A stretch of DNA of 20,742 nt from an uncultured Clostridia bacterium (GTDB taxonomy: Bacteria > Bacillota_A > Clostridia > TANB77 > CAG-508). Below, in pieces: positions 7,395-14,485 of this stretch. The position numbers and the translations under genes are program-made. The notes under the pieces are model-generated. The model saw nothing but the letters and a program-made list of their open reading frames with translations. It was not told the origin of the DNA and made no database searches. The stretch spans positions 1-20,742 of the forward strand of contig CAQOYX010000019.1 in the NCBI GenBank assembly GCA_948852375.1. The letters are read 5' to 3'. The number at the start of each line of letters is the position of its first letter. The stretch's first letter is position 1.

Positions 7395-7790
7395 ATGAAA
7401 GATAAAGAATTAAAAGAAAGATTTATAGATGAGAAAACTGGAATTGAATATATAAGAAAAGGTGATTATTACTTTCCAAATTTGGTTGACTCAGCTAGTG
7501 TAAACCCTAATGAACTTGGTAAATATGGAAAATTAAGATTAAAGTATTTGCTAGAGCATAAAAAAGTAGAATATACAATTTTATGGACTGAAAATAAATT
7601 AAGAAGTCATTTATTAGAAATAGATAAGACAGCAAATGAAAGGTTTACTTTACTAATGAAACAATTTGCAGAACAAGAAAATATAACTGAAGAACTAAAA
7701 GCTAATAATCAAATGGAATGGGTTCACAGAATGAATAACATTAAAAATCGTGCAGAAGAAATTATATTTAATGAGTTAATTTATGTATAG
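7395..7790 (+). CDS. tnpV: TnpV-family element protein
   Basis: A 131-residue protein matching the TnpV pattern of Tn4451-like and other clostridial mobile elements: an early GDYYFPNLV, then LGKYGKLRLKYLLEHKKVEY, and a C-terminal NNQMEWVHRMNNIKNRAEEI plus FNELIYV. The function of TnpV is not established; it is found on excisable and mobilizable elements. The gene starts 18 bases after repA with AGGAG at good spacing and is followed after 15 bases by the next small gene, so the three are likely one transcript. Confidence 0.85.
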   Translation: MKDKELKERFIDEKTGIEYIRKGDYYFPNLVDSASVNPNELGKYGKLRLKYLLEHKKVEYTILWTENKLRSHLLEIDKTANERFTLLMKQFAEQENITEELKANNQMEWVHRMNNIKNRAEEIIFNELIYV

Positions 7791-7805
7791 AAAGAGGTAT
7801 GTGTT

Positions 7806-8129
7806 ATGGAAGAATCATGGATAAATAATATTGAATTAGATGAAATATATAACTTAATAGAAGTTACAAAAGAAGAACTAAAAAACAACAATTTAAAATA
7901 CAAAAAATTGAAAGAAAACTTTTATAAAATACTTGATGAATTTCCAAATTTGCAATTGATTTTTGAAGAACAAATGGAATTAAATTTAACAAAAACTGAA
8001 TCAAAAATGTTACAAAAATTGGTATCAATTTATATGCAAATTTCAAACATTGAGGAAAAAGAAATCTTTATTTTAGGTGGTAAAGAAATGTACATTTATT
8101 TAAAAGAATTAGGCTTAATTAAGGCATAA
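7806..8129 (+). CDS. Small hypothetical protein of the mobilization region
   Basis: A 107-residue acidic/lysine-rich protein without a recognised domain. Residues 8-60 are predicted helical with coiled-coil character (EIYNLIEVTKEELKNNNLKY, KKLKENFYKI). No membrane segment, no cysteines, no signal peptide. GAAAGAGG precedes the ATG. Its position between tnpV and the oriT/mobC/mobA block suggests a role in replication or mobilization of the element, but this is context only. Confidence 0.7.
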   Translation: MEESWINNIELDEIYNLIEVTKEELKNNNLKYKKLKENFYKILDEFPNLQLIFEEQMELNLTKTESKMLQKLVSIYMQISNIEEKEIFILGGKEMYIYLKELGLIKA

Positions 8130-8150
8130 TTTCTTAAAGATTAGATTTAT

Positions 8151-8242
8151 TTTGTGAGTGAGTACTTATTAGATTTCTTGAATATGCAAGCAACGTATTT
8201 GTACTCACGCCACAAATATAGACAGGAATGGGACAAGTCCCA
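8151..8242 (+). other. Candidate origin of transfer (oriT)
   Basis: Just upstream of mobC is an interrupted inverted repeat. The left arm is TTTGTG (8151-8156) + TGAGTAC (8159-8165). The right arm is GTACTCA (8201-8207) + CACAAA (8211-8216); all 13 paired positions match. It is followed by a small palindrome, TGGGAC-AA-GTCCCA (8229-8242), and then CCCTAATAAG. An inverted repeat beside a second short repeat, right before mobC and the relaxase gene, is the usual form of a MOBP-type oriT. The nick position cannot be read from sequence alone. Confidence 0.65.
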
Positions 8243-8278
8243 AACCCTAATAAGAAAAAAAAGAAAGCGAGATGAAAA

Positions 8279-8626
8279 ATGAGAAATAGAAATATAAAAA
8301 TCAATGTGTTTTTAAATGAAGATGAAAACCAAATTCTAAATGAGAAAGTTAAAAGGTCTGGCTTGAATAAATCAGAATTTTTTAGAAAAATAATTTTAGA
8401 TTATCAGCTAAAAGAAAAACCAGATGAAAAATTTTATGAGATACTTTCACAACTTCGAGGTATGGCGACAAACTTAAATCAAATGGCAAGAACTTATAAT
8501 AGATATCAAGGTTATATGAGAGAAGATAAAATCAATCCTTTATTAAATCAAATACAAAATTTTATACTAGCATTAGAAGAAGTTTATCTTATACCTCAAA
8601 AGGAAAAGAATATTAGTGGGTGGTAA
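8279..8626 (+). CDS. mobC: MobC-like relaxosome accessory protein
   Basis: A 115-residue protein. The N-terminus (NIKINVFLNEDENQILNEKV then KRSGLNKSEFFRK) is a ribbon-helix-helix DNA-binding fold. The C-terminal half has the MobC signature LSQLRGMATNLNQMART (residues about 59-75). MobC proteins bind oriT and help the relaxase open the strands. The ribosome site is weak (GCGAG, 8268-8272). It overlaps no gene but lies directly after the oriT-like repeat and 6 bases before the relaxase start, so the two are co-translated. Confidence 0.85.
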   Translation: MRNRNIKINVFLNEDENQILNEKVKRSGLNKSEFFRKIILDYQLKEKPDEKFYEILSQLRGMATNLNQMARTYNRYQGYMREDKINPLLNQIQNFILALEEVYLIPQKEKNISGW

Positions 8627-8632
8627 TTGATT

Positions 8633-9916
8633 ATGGCAGTAACAAAAATATGGAAAGTAAAAGATAGATTAGATAATACAATAGAATATGCAGTTAATGG
8701 AGAAAAGACAGAAGAAAAATTATATGTGTCAGGCATAAATTGTATGCCTGATACTGCTCTACAAGAAATGAGAAATATTAAAAAGCAATTTTTCAAGACA
8801 ACTGGAATACAATGTTTTCATGGAGTACAATCTTTTGTAAAAGGAGAAGTAACACCAGAACAAGCACATGAAATTGGAATTAAACTTGCTGAAGAACTAT
8901 GGGGAGATAAATTTCAAGTAGTAGTTTCTACTCATCTAAACACAGACAATCTACACACCCATTTTGTTTTAAATTCCGTTTCATTTTTAGATGGAAAAAG
9001 ATTTTGTAATACAAAGAAAGACTATGCTACTATGAGAAAAACTTCAGATAAACTTTGTGAAGAATATGGGTTAAGTGTTTTGAAACAAGAAGAAAAATAC
9101 AATAAATATGCTACAAGTAGCTTATATAAGGAACTTATGAAAGATAGTATAGATTATGCAATAGCAAATGCTAAAGACTATAACGATTTTATTAAAATAT
9201 TACAAGATTTAGATTATATTATTACTGATAAAAATAATACATTATCTATTAGGCGAGAGCCATATAAACGAAACACAAGAATTGAAAGACAGTTTGGAAA
9301 TAATTATTCAAAAGAATGTATTTATAAAAGAATATTAGAAACACAACCCGAATATCCATATTCTCCAGAGCCATATTTATTATTCAATAGGTCTTATGAA
9401 AGATATAATAATGAAAAACAAAAACATTTGCAATTTAAAGCCTCTATTTCATATTTAATTTTTCATTATGAGAAATTACTAGGTATCAATACAGAAAATG
9501 TCTCAAAATCTAATATAACGAAAATGACACCAGAATTAATACAAGCAATTAAGAAAATGGACGAATTTTCTAAACAAGTTAGATTTGTATGCAAAAATAA
9601 TATTAATACAGAACAAGAATTACTTGAGTATCAAAAATCAGTTTATGAAAAGATTAACCCACTAAAAAGTGAAAGAGAAAATTTTTGGAAAAAGCATAAA
9701 AGAGCTAAAACAGAAGATGAAAAGAAATCTATTGAAAATGAGATTATAGAAATATCTAAAAAGATTACACCACTTGCTGAAGAAATAAAATATTGTGATA
9801 ATATTTTAAAAAGGCTTGAGAAAATTAAAAAATTTGAACTTCATCAAAAGTTGGAAAGTGAAAAGGAGCAATTTGAAAAAGGACAAGAGAAAAAGAAGAA
9901 AGATAAAGTTAGATAA
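8633..9916 (+). CDS. mobA: MOBP-type relaxase (MobA/VirD2 family)
   Basis: A 427-residue relaxase/mobilization nuclease. The N-terminal domain shows MAVTKIWKVKDRLDNTIEYA, with a Tyr near residue 19 as the likely nicking residue, and the metal-binding histidine motif in STHLNTDNLHTHFVLNSVSF (H-x-H at about 104-106). The C-terminal third is a charged coiled-coil ending in a lysine/glutamate tail. It nicks oriT and pilots the strand into a recipient. No coupling protein or mating-pair genes occur here, so transfer needs a helper element. ATG 8633 is taken over TTG 8627, because family members begin MAVTKI. The stop codon lies within the hairpin at 9910-9943. Confidence 0.9.
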   Translation: MAVTKIWKVKDRLDNTIEYAVNGEKTEEKLYVSGINCMPDTALQEMRNIKKQFFKTTGIQCFHGVQSFVKGEVTPEQAHEIGIKLAEELWGDKFQVVVSTHLNTDNLHTHFVLNSVSFLDGKRFCNTKKDYATMRKTSDKLCEEYGLSVLKQEEKYNKYATSSLYKELMKDSIDYAIANAKDYNDFIKILQDLDYIITDKNNTLSIRREPYKRNTRIERQFGNNYSKECIYKRILETQPEYPYSPEPYLLFNRSYERYNNEKQKHLQFKASISYLIFHYEKLLGINTENVSKSNITKMTPELIQAIKKMDEFSKQVRFVCKNNINTEQELLEYQKSVYEKINPLKSERENFWKKHKRAKTEDEKKSIENEIIEISKKITPLAEEIKYCDNILKRLEKIKKFELHQKLESEKEQFEKGQEKKKKDKVR

Positions 9917-9943
9917 GAGAGCTGAATACAGCCTTCTTATCTA
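9910..9943 (+). terminator. Hairpin between convergent relaxase and effector-like genes
   Basis: TAGATAAGA (9910-9918) pairs perfectly with TCTTATCTA (9935-9943), with an inner GCTG/CAGC stem and AATA loop. The stem contains the relaxase stop (9914-9916) and ends right at the stop of the minus-strand gene (9944-9946). Its location suits a two-way transcription terminator, but T tracts are short. Confidence 0.6.
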
Positions 9944-10750
9944 CTATTGTATTAATGGTTGTACAAAACTAATTATTGCAGTAATATTTGCACCTAATTC
10001 AATTATTCCAGGAACTAATTTTGCACTTTCTTTAAGACCCTCTATAAATGATTTTAATCTACCTTTTCTAGGAATTTCATTATTAACTTCTTCCAATATT
10101 CCTTCAGCATTATCTATTATTTCATTTTTTAAATCTTCTTCAATACCATTTCTTTCCAAAGTATCTTTCAATTTTGAAATCAAATCATTTAATTCAAAAT
10201 TATTATTTTGAGTTGCATTTAACACTGAATTATCTTTCGCTATATTTACTTGTCCACCATTTATAGTTATATTATATTTACTTTCTTCATCAAATCCCAT
10301 TTCGACACAAATCCTTTCAAAATTACCATCTATAGCATTAACAAATGGTAAAATAAATTTATCGTTAAACCCCTTAACTTTGTCTTGATATTTATTTGAA
10401 GTTGAATATGGATAAACATAACTTCTAAAGTTTATATTATTTTCTGTTATATATTTTAATATTTGATATGTATAAGAAACTTCTTTTTCGTCCTCAATAA
10501 AGCTATCAAAATAATATTCTCCATATCCATTAGATACTTGTTCTATATCATTTTTTATATCAAATGAATCTTCTTCATTCGTACAAGAATTTATAAATTC
10601 ACTAATAATAGGATTATTATCAATATGATATATCAGTCTTTTTAAATTATCATCAAAAACATCAAAGTCACTATTCAAAGTCCTATTTGCTATTGTTCTA
10701 AAATCCCTACTATAATTTTTAATTTCTTTTTTTGTTATGCTATTATTCAT
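9944..10750 (-). CDS. Unknown protein with hydrophobic C-terminal tail (effector-like)
   Basis: A 268-residue protein I do not recognise as a named family. Residues 1-155 are acidic and helical. Residues 162-184 contain a Gly/Asn-rich turn (GGQVNIAKDNSVLNATQ) seen in assorted uncharacterised bacterial proteins, some near conflict-system genes (from memory, not checked). Residues 186-222 look like an amphipathic or coiled-coil helix. Residues 243-268 (AKLVPGIIELGANITAIISF and on) are hydrophobic and could insert into a membrane. Its start overlaps the end of the zinc-ribbon gene by 8 bases, so translation is coupled. An abortive-infection type effector partnered with the zinc-ribbon protein is a guess from this layout. 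Confidence 0.7.
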   Translation of the reverse strand: MNNSITKKEIKNYSRDFRTIANRTLNSDFDVFDDNLKRLIYHIDNNPIISEFINSCTNEEDSFDIKNDIEQVSNGYGEYYFDSFIEDEKEVSYTYQILKYITENNINFRSYVYPYSTSNKYQDKVKGFNDKFILPFVNAIDGNFERICVEMGFDEESKYNITINGGQVNIAKDNSVLNATQNNNFELNDLISKLKDTLERNGIEEDLKNEIIDNAEGILEEVNNEIPRKGRLKSFIEGLKESAKLVPGIIELGANITAIISFVQPLIQ

Positions 10751-11183
10751 AATCTATACCTCCACATATCGGGCAGTAACTTCCACATTCAATTGACAAT
10801 GGTTTGATTTTCGCTACTGCACCACAGCATTTATAATGTTTCTTCTCTAAATTATCTATTCCTACTTTAATTGGGCTTATATTTTCTATATTTGTTTTTT
10901 CTCCACCTTTAAACTTTAAACATTTGTTGTTTCTAGTACTTTTTTCTAAATCCTTAAATGAATCAAATATAATATTATTCATTTCATTCATTGCCATTTT
11001 TAATGCTATATTTGCTACTTCTTCAGATACAAAAGATTCTCCATTTAAGCCACAATAAGGACACCAAATATTAATATGGCTTTCATCATTTATATCAGTA
11101 GCTAGTAATTTAAAATATTCTCCACATAATAGACATTGTAAAATTACAAAGCCCTCTTCATCACATAGTATATCTAAGTTCAT
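10743..11183 (-). CDS. Small zinc-ribbon protein
   Basis: A 146-residue protein with two cysteine clusters. One is C17-x2-C20 and C41-x2-C44 (QCLLCGE and WCPYCG), forming one complete zinc ribbon. The second is near the C-terminus (KCCGA, ECGSYCPICGG). The middle is helical and has no known domain. Treble-clef and TFIIB-like ribbons bind nucleic acid or protein; the target is unknown. The ribosome site GAGGAG directly follows the SDR stop codon 10 bases upstream, and its own stop overlaps the next gene by 8 bases, so it is translationally linked on both sides. Its strict pairing with the hydrophobic-tail protein suggests a two-gene function. Confidence 0.75.
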   Translation of the reverse strand: MNLDILCDEEGFVILQCLLCGEYFKLLATDINDESHINIWCPYCGLNGESFVSEEVANIALKMAMNEMNNIIFDSFKDLEKSTRNNKCLKFKGGEKTNIENISPIKVGIDNLEKKHYKCCGAVAKIKPLSIECGSYCPICGGIDYE

Positions 11184-11193
11184 ACTTACTCCT

Positions 11194-11904
11194 CTAATAA
11201 TTTTTTATATGTCTTACCTCAATACTTGGAATTGTAATTTCATGAGGTAGATCAAAAACAAATTTTACAGTATTAGCAACATCTTCTGGTGTTAAGCCAG
11301 TATCCATAATTTCTTTTGGCAATTCATTATTTGCTCTTTTATAGAAATTAGTTTGAATTAATCCAGGACATACATCAGTTATTTTTATATTATTCTGTGC
11401 TAAATCATTTTGAATAGCTTTTCTAAAAGCATTTGTTCCAGTTTTTGATGCATTATATATAGGAAATGGTGGTTCACACATTACACCACTTTGAGAATTG
11501 ATATTAATTATTTGTCCATATCCTTGTTTTTTCATTATAGGGAATATACTTTTTATCATTGCGATTGTACCAAATATATTAGTATCAATAACTTTTTTTA
11601 CTCTATTCAATTCATTCATTTCTTTATATGGTGGTTCTTCTGTCTTTGACATATCTCCAGAAATCCACATTCCTGCACAATTTATTAAACAATCTATTTT
11701 TTTATCTTTGATTTGTGAAAGAAGTTTTTCTATTGCTTCTACTTTACTTACATCACAAATATAATAATCCTTATTTAATTTTTGTGCAACTTTCAATAAA
11801 TTTTTTTCATCAATATCAACTAGTATTAAATTCTCATTTTTTAATACTTCAGCTACAGCTTTACCAACTCCACTTGCTGCACCTGTAATAATTACATTTC
11901 TCAT
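11194..11904 (-). CDS. Short-chain dehydrogenase/reductase (SDR)
   Basis: A 236-residue classical SDR oxidoreductase. The Rossmann motif TGAASGVG is at 7-14, NCAG at 75-78, catalytic N109, S137 (ININSQSG), Y150 and K154 (YNASK), then PGLIQT for cofactor and substrate loops. The acidic LVDID at the end of strand 2 favours NAD over NADP. Substrate is unknown. Its ATG overlaps the stop of a 26-codon ORF (ATGA), whose last codons hold the GAGGAG ribosome site. It is the fourth gene of a leftward operon that begins with a GNAT gene. Confidence 0.88.
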   Translation of the reverse strand: MRNVIITGAASGVGKAVAEVLKNENLILVDIDEKNLLKVAQKLNKDYYICDVSKVEAIEKLLSQIKDKKIDCLINCAGMWISGDMSKTEEPPYKEMNELNRVKKVIDTNIFGTIAMIKSIFPIMKKQGYGQIININSQSGVMCEPPFPIYNASKTGTNAFRKAIQNDLAQNNIKITDVCPGLIQTNFYKRANNELPKEIMDTGLTPEDVANTVKFVFDLPHEITIPSIEVRHIKNY

Positions 11905-11981
11905 TTTGTTTTCTCCTCAATCCAATCTAAATAACTTTTATTATCAAAAGTAGTAGTAATAATTATATATTCTTTATTCAT
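11901..11981 (-). CDS. Small 26-codon ORF bridging SET and SDR genes
   Basis: ATG (complement 11979-11981) to TGA (complement 11901-11903), reading MNKEYIIITTTFDNKSYLDW then IEEKTK. It overlaps the SET gene end by 8 bases and the SDR start by 4 (ATGA), so stop-start coupling fits on both sides. Its 3' codons supply the SDR ribosome site. The opening EYIIITTTFDN loosely recalls the start of CutA-like proteins but is far too short for that fold; it may be a remnant. Coding status rests on context and length only. Confidence 0.4.
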   Translation of the reverse strand: MNKEYIIITTTFDNKSYLDWIEEKTK

Positions 11982-12492
11982 AACTCATAGAATCCTTTCT
12001 TATCTCGTCTATCTTTTCTTTTAAATATTGTGCAAAATAATCATAATATTTATCTTGTAGTTCTTTTATTTTCCAATCATATCCTGTAACAACCTTTCTG
12101 CAATTTTTAGAACCACAAGTGCATTCAAATTGATAATCTTCATTGTCTATAAAAGCATAGTCCGTTGTTAATTCTTCATCTTTGATAATATCTCTCATAG
12201 CAACAAATGTTATTTCTCCTCGTAATCCACAATTTGGATTACAAGAATGATTTTCAAATAATTTTATATTATTTTCTTCCTCTTTGCTTGTTGCTCCTAA
12301 AAAATATTCATCACTAATAGGAAAATAGCTATTGATTACACCTGTAGAAAAAATTTCATTTCTAGTTAAAAGATGTCCTCCTTTAATAAAGACCATTTCA
12401 CCCTTTTTAATAAATTCTTTTGCAAAAATGCCCTTACCATTAAGCCCATTATTTCTTATTTCAACTTTACTTGATAATATTGATTTAATCAT
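11974..12492 (-). CDS. SET-domain protein (lysine methyltransferase fold)
   Basis: A 172-residue compact SET protein. SET-N GLNGKGIFAKEFIKKGE is at residues 16-32. The cofactor/pseudoknot motif FENHSCNPNC is at 79-88, ELTTDYA at 107-113 with the catalytic-site Tyr112, and post-SET cysteines C124-x-C126-x4-C131 (ECTCGSKNC) form a zinc site with C84 or C88. All hallmark residues are kept, so S-adenosylmethionine-dependent lysine methylation is likely. The target is unknown. SET proteins of this short type are scattered in bacteria and rare on small mobile elements. The start overlaps the GNAT gene by 8 bases. Confidence 0.88.
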   Translation of the reverse strand: MIKSILSSKVEIRNNGLNGKGIFAKEFIKKGEMVFIKGGHLLTRNEIFSTGVINSYFPISDEYFLGATSKEEENNIKLFENHSCNPNCGLRGEITFVAMRDIIKDEELTTDYAFIDNEDYQFECTCGSKNCRKVVTGYDWKIKELQDKYYDYFAQYLKEKIDEIRKDSMSYE

Positions 12493-12997
12493 TCTTTTTT
12501 TCTCCTATATCTAATAAATATATATTTCTTAAATATTCTCCAAACTTAGTGACTTTTGCAATTTTTGCTCCAGTATATTCTGTGGCTTTATTTGAGGCAA
12601 TGTTTTCTGGATGAACTGTTATAACGATATATTCATATTTTAATTTTTTAGCTTCTTGAATTAATATAGTTTCTAATTGTTTCATTATACCTTTGTTTCT
12701 ATAGTTAGATAATACTAGATAGCCACCTAATTCTGCAACTTTATCACTTTTGATATTTAGCATATTTTTAATTTCATTTACATATGATTGATCCAAATAT
12801 AATTGAGACATACCAACAATTTTATTATTATCATATGCACCAAATGTTAGTATTTTGTTTTGATTAAATATATCTTTCAATTCTTCCTCTGTAAATGGCA
12901 TAAAAAAATCTTTTCTCTCTAAATTGTCTAAAACTTCATTCATTAATTGCAGTAAGTTTTCTTTTTCATTTATATCAACTTTTCTAAATTCTATCAT
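12485..12997 (-). CDS. GNAT-family N-acetyltransferase
   Basis: A 170-residue acetyltransferase fold. Motif A is GGYLVLSNYRNKGIMKQLE (residues 91-109), with the acetyl-CoA pyrophosphate loop RNKGIM at 100-105. A preceding strand KIVGMSQLYL and a later EYIVITVHPENIASNKATEY complete the domain. The substrate is not predictable. AAGGAG precedes the ATG, and an extended -10 promoter lies about 25 bases upstream. It is the first gene of the leftward operon (GNAT, SET, small ORF, SDR, zinc ribbon, hydrophobic-tail protein), whose members overlap or sit within 10 bases. Confidence 0.85.
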   Translation of the reverse strand: MIEFRKVDINEKENLLQLMNEVLDNLERKDFFMPFTEEELKDIFNQNKILTFGAYDNNKIVGMSQLYLDQSYVNEIKNMLNIKSDKVAELGGYLVLSNYRNKGIMKQLETILIQEAKKLKYEYIVITVHPENIASNKATEYTGAKIAKVTKFGEYLRNIYLLDIGEKKND

Positions 12998-13017
12998 GAT
13001 TCTTCTCCTTCAAAGTG

Positions 13018-13026
13018 ATTATACCA
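13018..13026 (-). promoter_or_regulatory. Extended -10 promoter of the leftward operon
   Basis: On the minus strand TGGTATAAT (complement of 13018-13026) is an extended -10. No good -35 is visible, which is common with extended -10 sites. It drives the GNAT gene and probably the five ORFs behind it. It is divergent from the promoter at 13044-13072. Confidence 0.6.
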
Positions 13027-13043
13027 TAAATTTACAAGATTTG

Positions 13044-13072
13044 TTGATTTTAAGTAAAATTTATTTTATAAT
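13044..13072 (+). promoter_or_regulatory. Sigma-A type promoter of the AlbA_2 gene
   Basis: TTGATT (13044-13049), 17-base spacer, consensus TATAAT (13067-13072), 25 bases ahead of the ATG at 13098. Back-to-back with the leftward promoter, so one regulator could control both units. Confidence 0.7.
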
Positions 13073-13097
13073 TTTAAATGTTAGGAGGATTTACAAT

Positions 13098-14414
13098 ATG
13101 AAGAACATTGAAACAAACCGTATAGAAAATAAAGAACAACTAAATGAAGATTTTGAACAAGAAGTAATTGCTTTTCTTAACTATAAAGAAGGTGGAATTA
13201 TTTATGTTGGAGTTAGAAAAGATGGGCAAGCTGTTGGAATACAAGATATAGATTTAACACAATTGCAAATAAAAGATAGAATAAAAAATAACATACAACC
13301 TTCTACTTTAGGATTATTTGATGTAATTGTGGAAACAATAGATGATAAAGAAGTTATAAAAGTAGTTATTTCAAGTGGAACGGAAAAACCTTATTATTTA
13401 AGAAAAAAAGGAAGGACTCCAGAAGGTTGTTATATTAGAATTGGCAGTAGTAAAGAAAGAATGACTTTTGATATGATTGATGAAATGTATGCTAGACGTG
13501 TCAAAAATTCTTTAAAGGAAATAGAATCTCCTAGACAAGACTTGAGCTTTAGGCAATTAAAAATATATTATGAAGAAAACGGAATGAAACTTAACGATAA
13601 TTTTGCAAAAAATCTAAATCTTCTAACAGATGAAGGAAAATATAATTATAATGCTTATTTACTTGCAGATGAAAATAATATATCTATAAAATTAGTTAAA
13701 TATTTAGGAACAAATAAATTAGAATTGATAGAGAATCATGAATATGGTTATTGCTGTATAATTACTGCAACACATAGAATTTTGGAAAGATTAGTCTCTG
13801 AAAATACAGTATATGCAAAAATTGAATATAAAGGTAGAAAAGAAGTTGAAATGATTGATAGTAAAGCATTAAAGGAAGCCGTTATAAATGCTATTGTTCA
13901 TAGCGATTACACATATAATACTTCTCCAATAATTGAATTATATTCTGATAGAATTGAAATTACATCTGGAGGTGGACTTCCACAAGAATTATCACAAGAA
14001 GAATTTTTAGAAGGTGTTACTGCTCCAAGAAATAAAGAACTTATTAGAGTATTTAAAGATGTTGATTTAATTGAAAATATTGGTTCTGGAGTTTTAAGAA
14101 TTTTAGATGCTTATGATAAAAGTTGTTTTATATTTATGGATCATTTTTTAAGAGTATCATTTAAATATAAAGAAAACCCATTTGAATACGACCAAGAAAC
14201 TACCCAAGAAAACTACCAAAAACAATTAAGTGAAATTCAAGATAAAATTATCTCATTAATTAAAAATAACTCTAAGGTTACTCAAAAGGAAATGGCTGAA
14301 ACGCTTGATATATCACGAGAAAAAGTAAAATATCATATAGCTGTATTGAAAGAAAATAATATAATAAAAAGAGAAGGTTCTACCAAAAAAGGAAGTTGGA
14401 AAATTTTAAAATAA
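13098..14414 (+). CDS. AlbA_2/Schlafen-like ATP-binding protein with winged helix
   Basis: A 438-residue protein of the AlbA_2 (Schlafen AAA_4) group. Residues 1-115 form the AlbA_2/Schlafen domain: NIETNRIENKEQLNEDFEQE, FLNYKEGGIIYVGVRKDGQA, then YYLRKKGRTPEGCYIRIGSS. Residues about 250-370 carry a GHKL-like ATPase segment (KALKEAVINAIVHSDY, ELYSDRIEITSGGGLPQ). Residues about 380-438 are a winged helix (TQKEMAETLDISREKVKYHI). The linker DQETTQENYQK is repeat-like. Members are annotated as transcriptional regulators or nuclease/ATPase-like proteins and recur in defence islands. A longer open frame starts at 12924, but TAGGAGGA at 13082-13089 and the promoter support ATG 13098. A HEPN-like gene follows after 71 bases. 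Confidence 0.85.
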   Translation: MKNIETNRIENKEQLNEDFEQEVIAFLNYKEGGIIYVGVRKDGQAVGIQDIDLTQLQIKDRIKNNIQPSTLGLFDVIVETIDDKEVIKVVISSGTEKPYYLRKKGRTPEGCYIRIGSSKERMTFDMIDEMYARRVKNSLKEIESPRQDLSFRQLKIYYEENGMKLNDNFAKNLNLLTDEGKYNYNAYLLADENNISIKLVKYLGTNKLELIENHEYGYCCIITATHRILERLVSENTVYAKIEYKGRKEVEMIDSKALKEAVINAIVHSDYTYNTSPIIELYSDRIEITSGGGLPQELSQEEFLEGVTAPRNKELIRVFKDVDLIENIGSGVLRILDAYDKSCFIFMDHFLRVSFKYKENPFEYDQETTQENYQKQLSEIQDKIISLIKNNSKVTQKEMAETLDISREKVKYHIAVLKENNIIKREGSTKKGSWKILK

Positions 14415-14466
14415 TTTCTTGGTCGAAAAAACGACCAAGAAAACGACCAAGAAAACGACCAAGAAA
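14415..14466 (+). repeat. One left arm with three right arms, 12-bp tandem repeat
   Basis: TTTCTTGGTCG (14415-14425) starts directly after the AlbA_2 stop codon. Its exact reverse complement CGACCAAGAAA occurs three times, at 14432-14442, 14444-14454 and 14456-14466, with a 12-base period. The left arm can pair with any one of the three. The stretch ends about 8 bases before the ribosome site of the HEPN-like gene. In the frame of the upstream gene it reads NDQENDQENDQE, similar to that protein's own DQETTQEN linker, so it may be a relic or variable extension of the gene. Confidence 0.7.
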
Positions 14467-14485
14467 TTTTATTAGGAGAATAAAT

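Noticed and set aside
9816..10211. Plus-strand open frame antisense to the hydrophobic-tail gene
   Set aside because: Runs across the convergent hairpin and over a better-supported minus-strand gene; no ribosome site.
14396..14485. Arg/Pro-repeat N-terminal extension of the HEPN-like protein
   Set aside because: It starts inside the AlbA_2 gene, has no ribosome site and is just the tandem repeat read in another frame; TAGGAGAA before ATG 14486 sets the real start.
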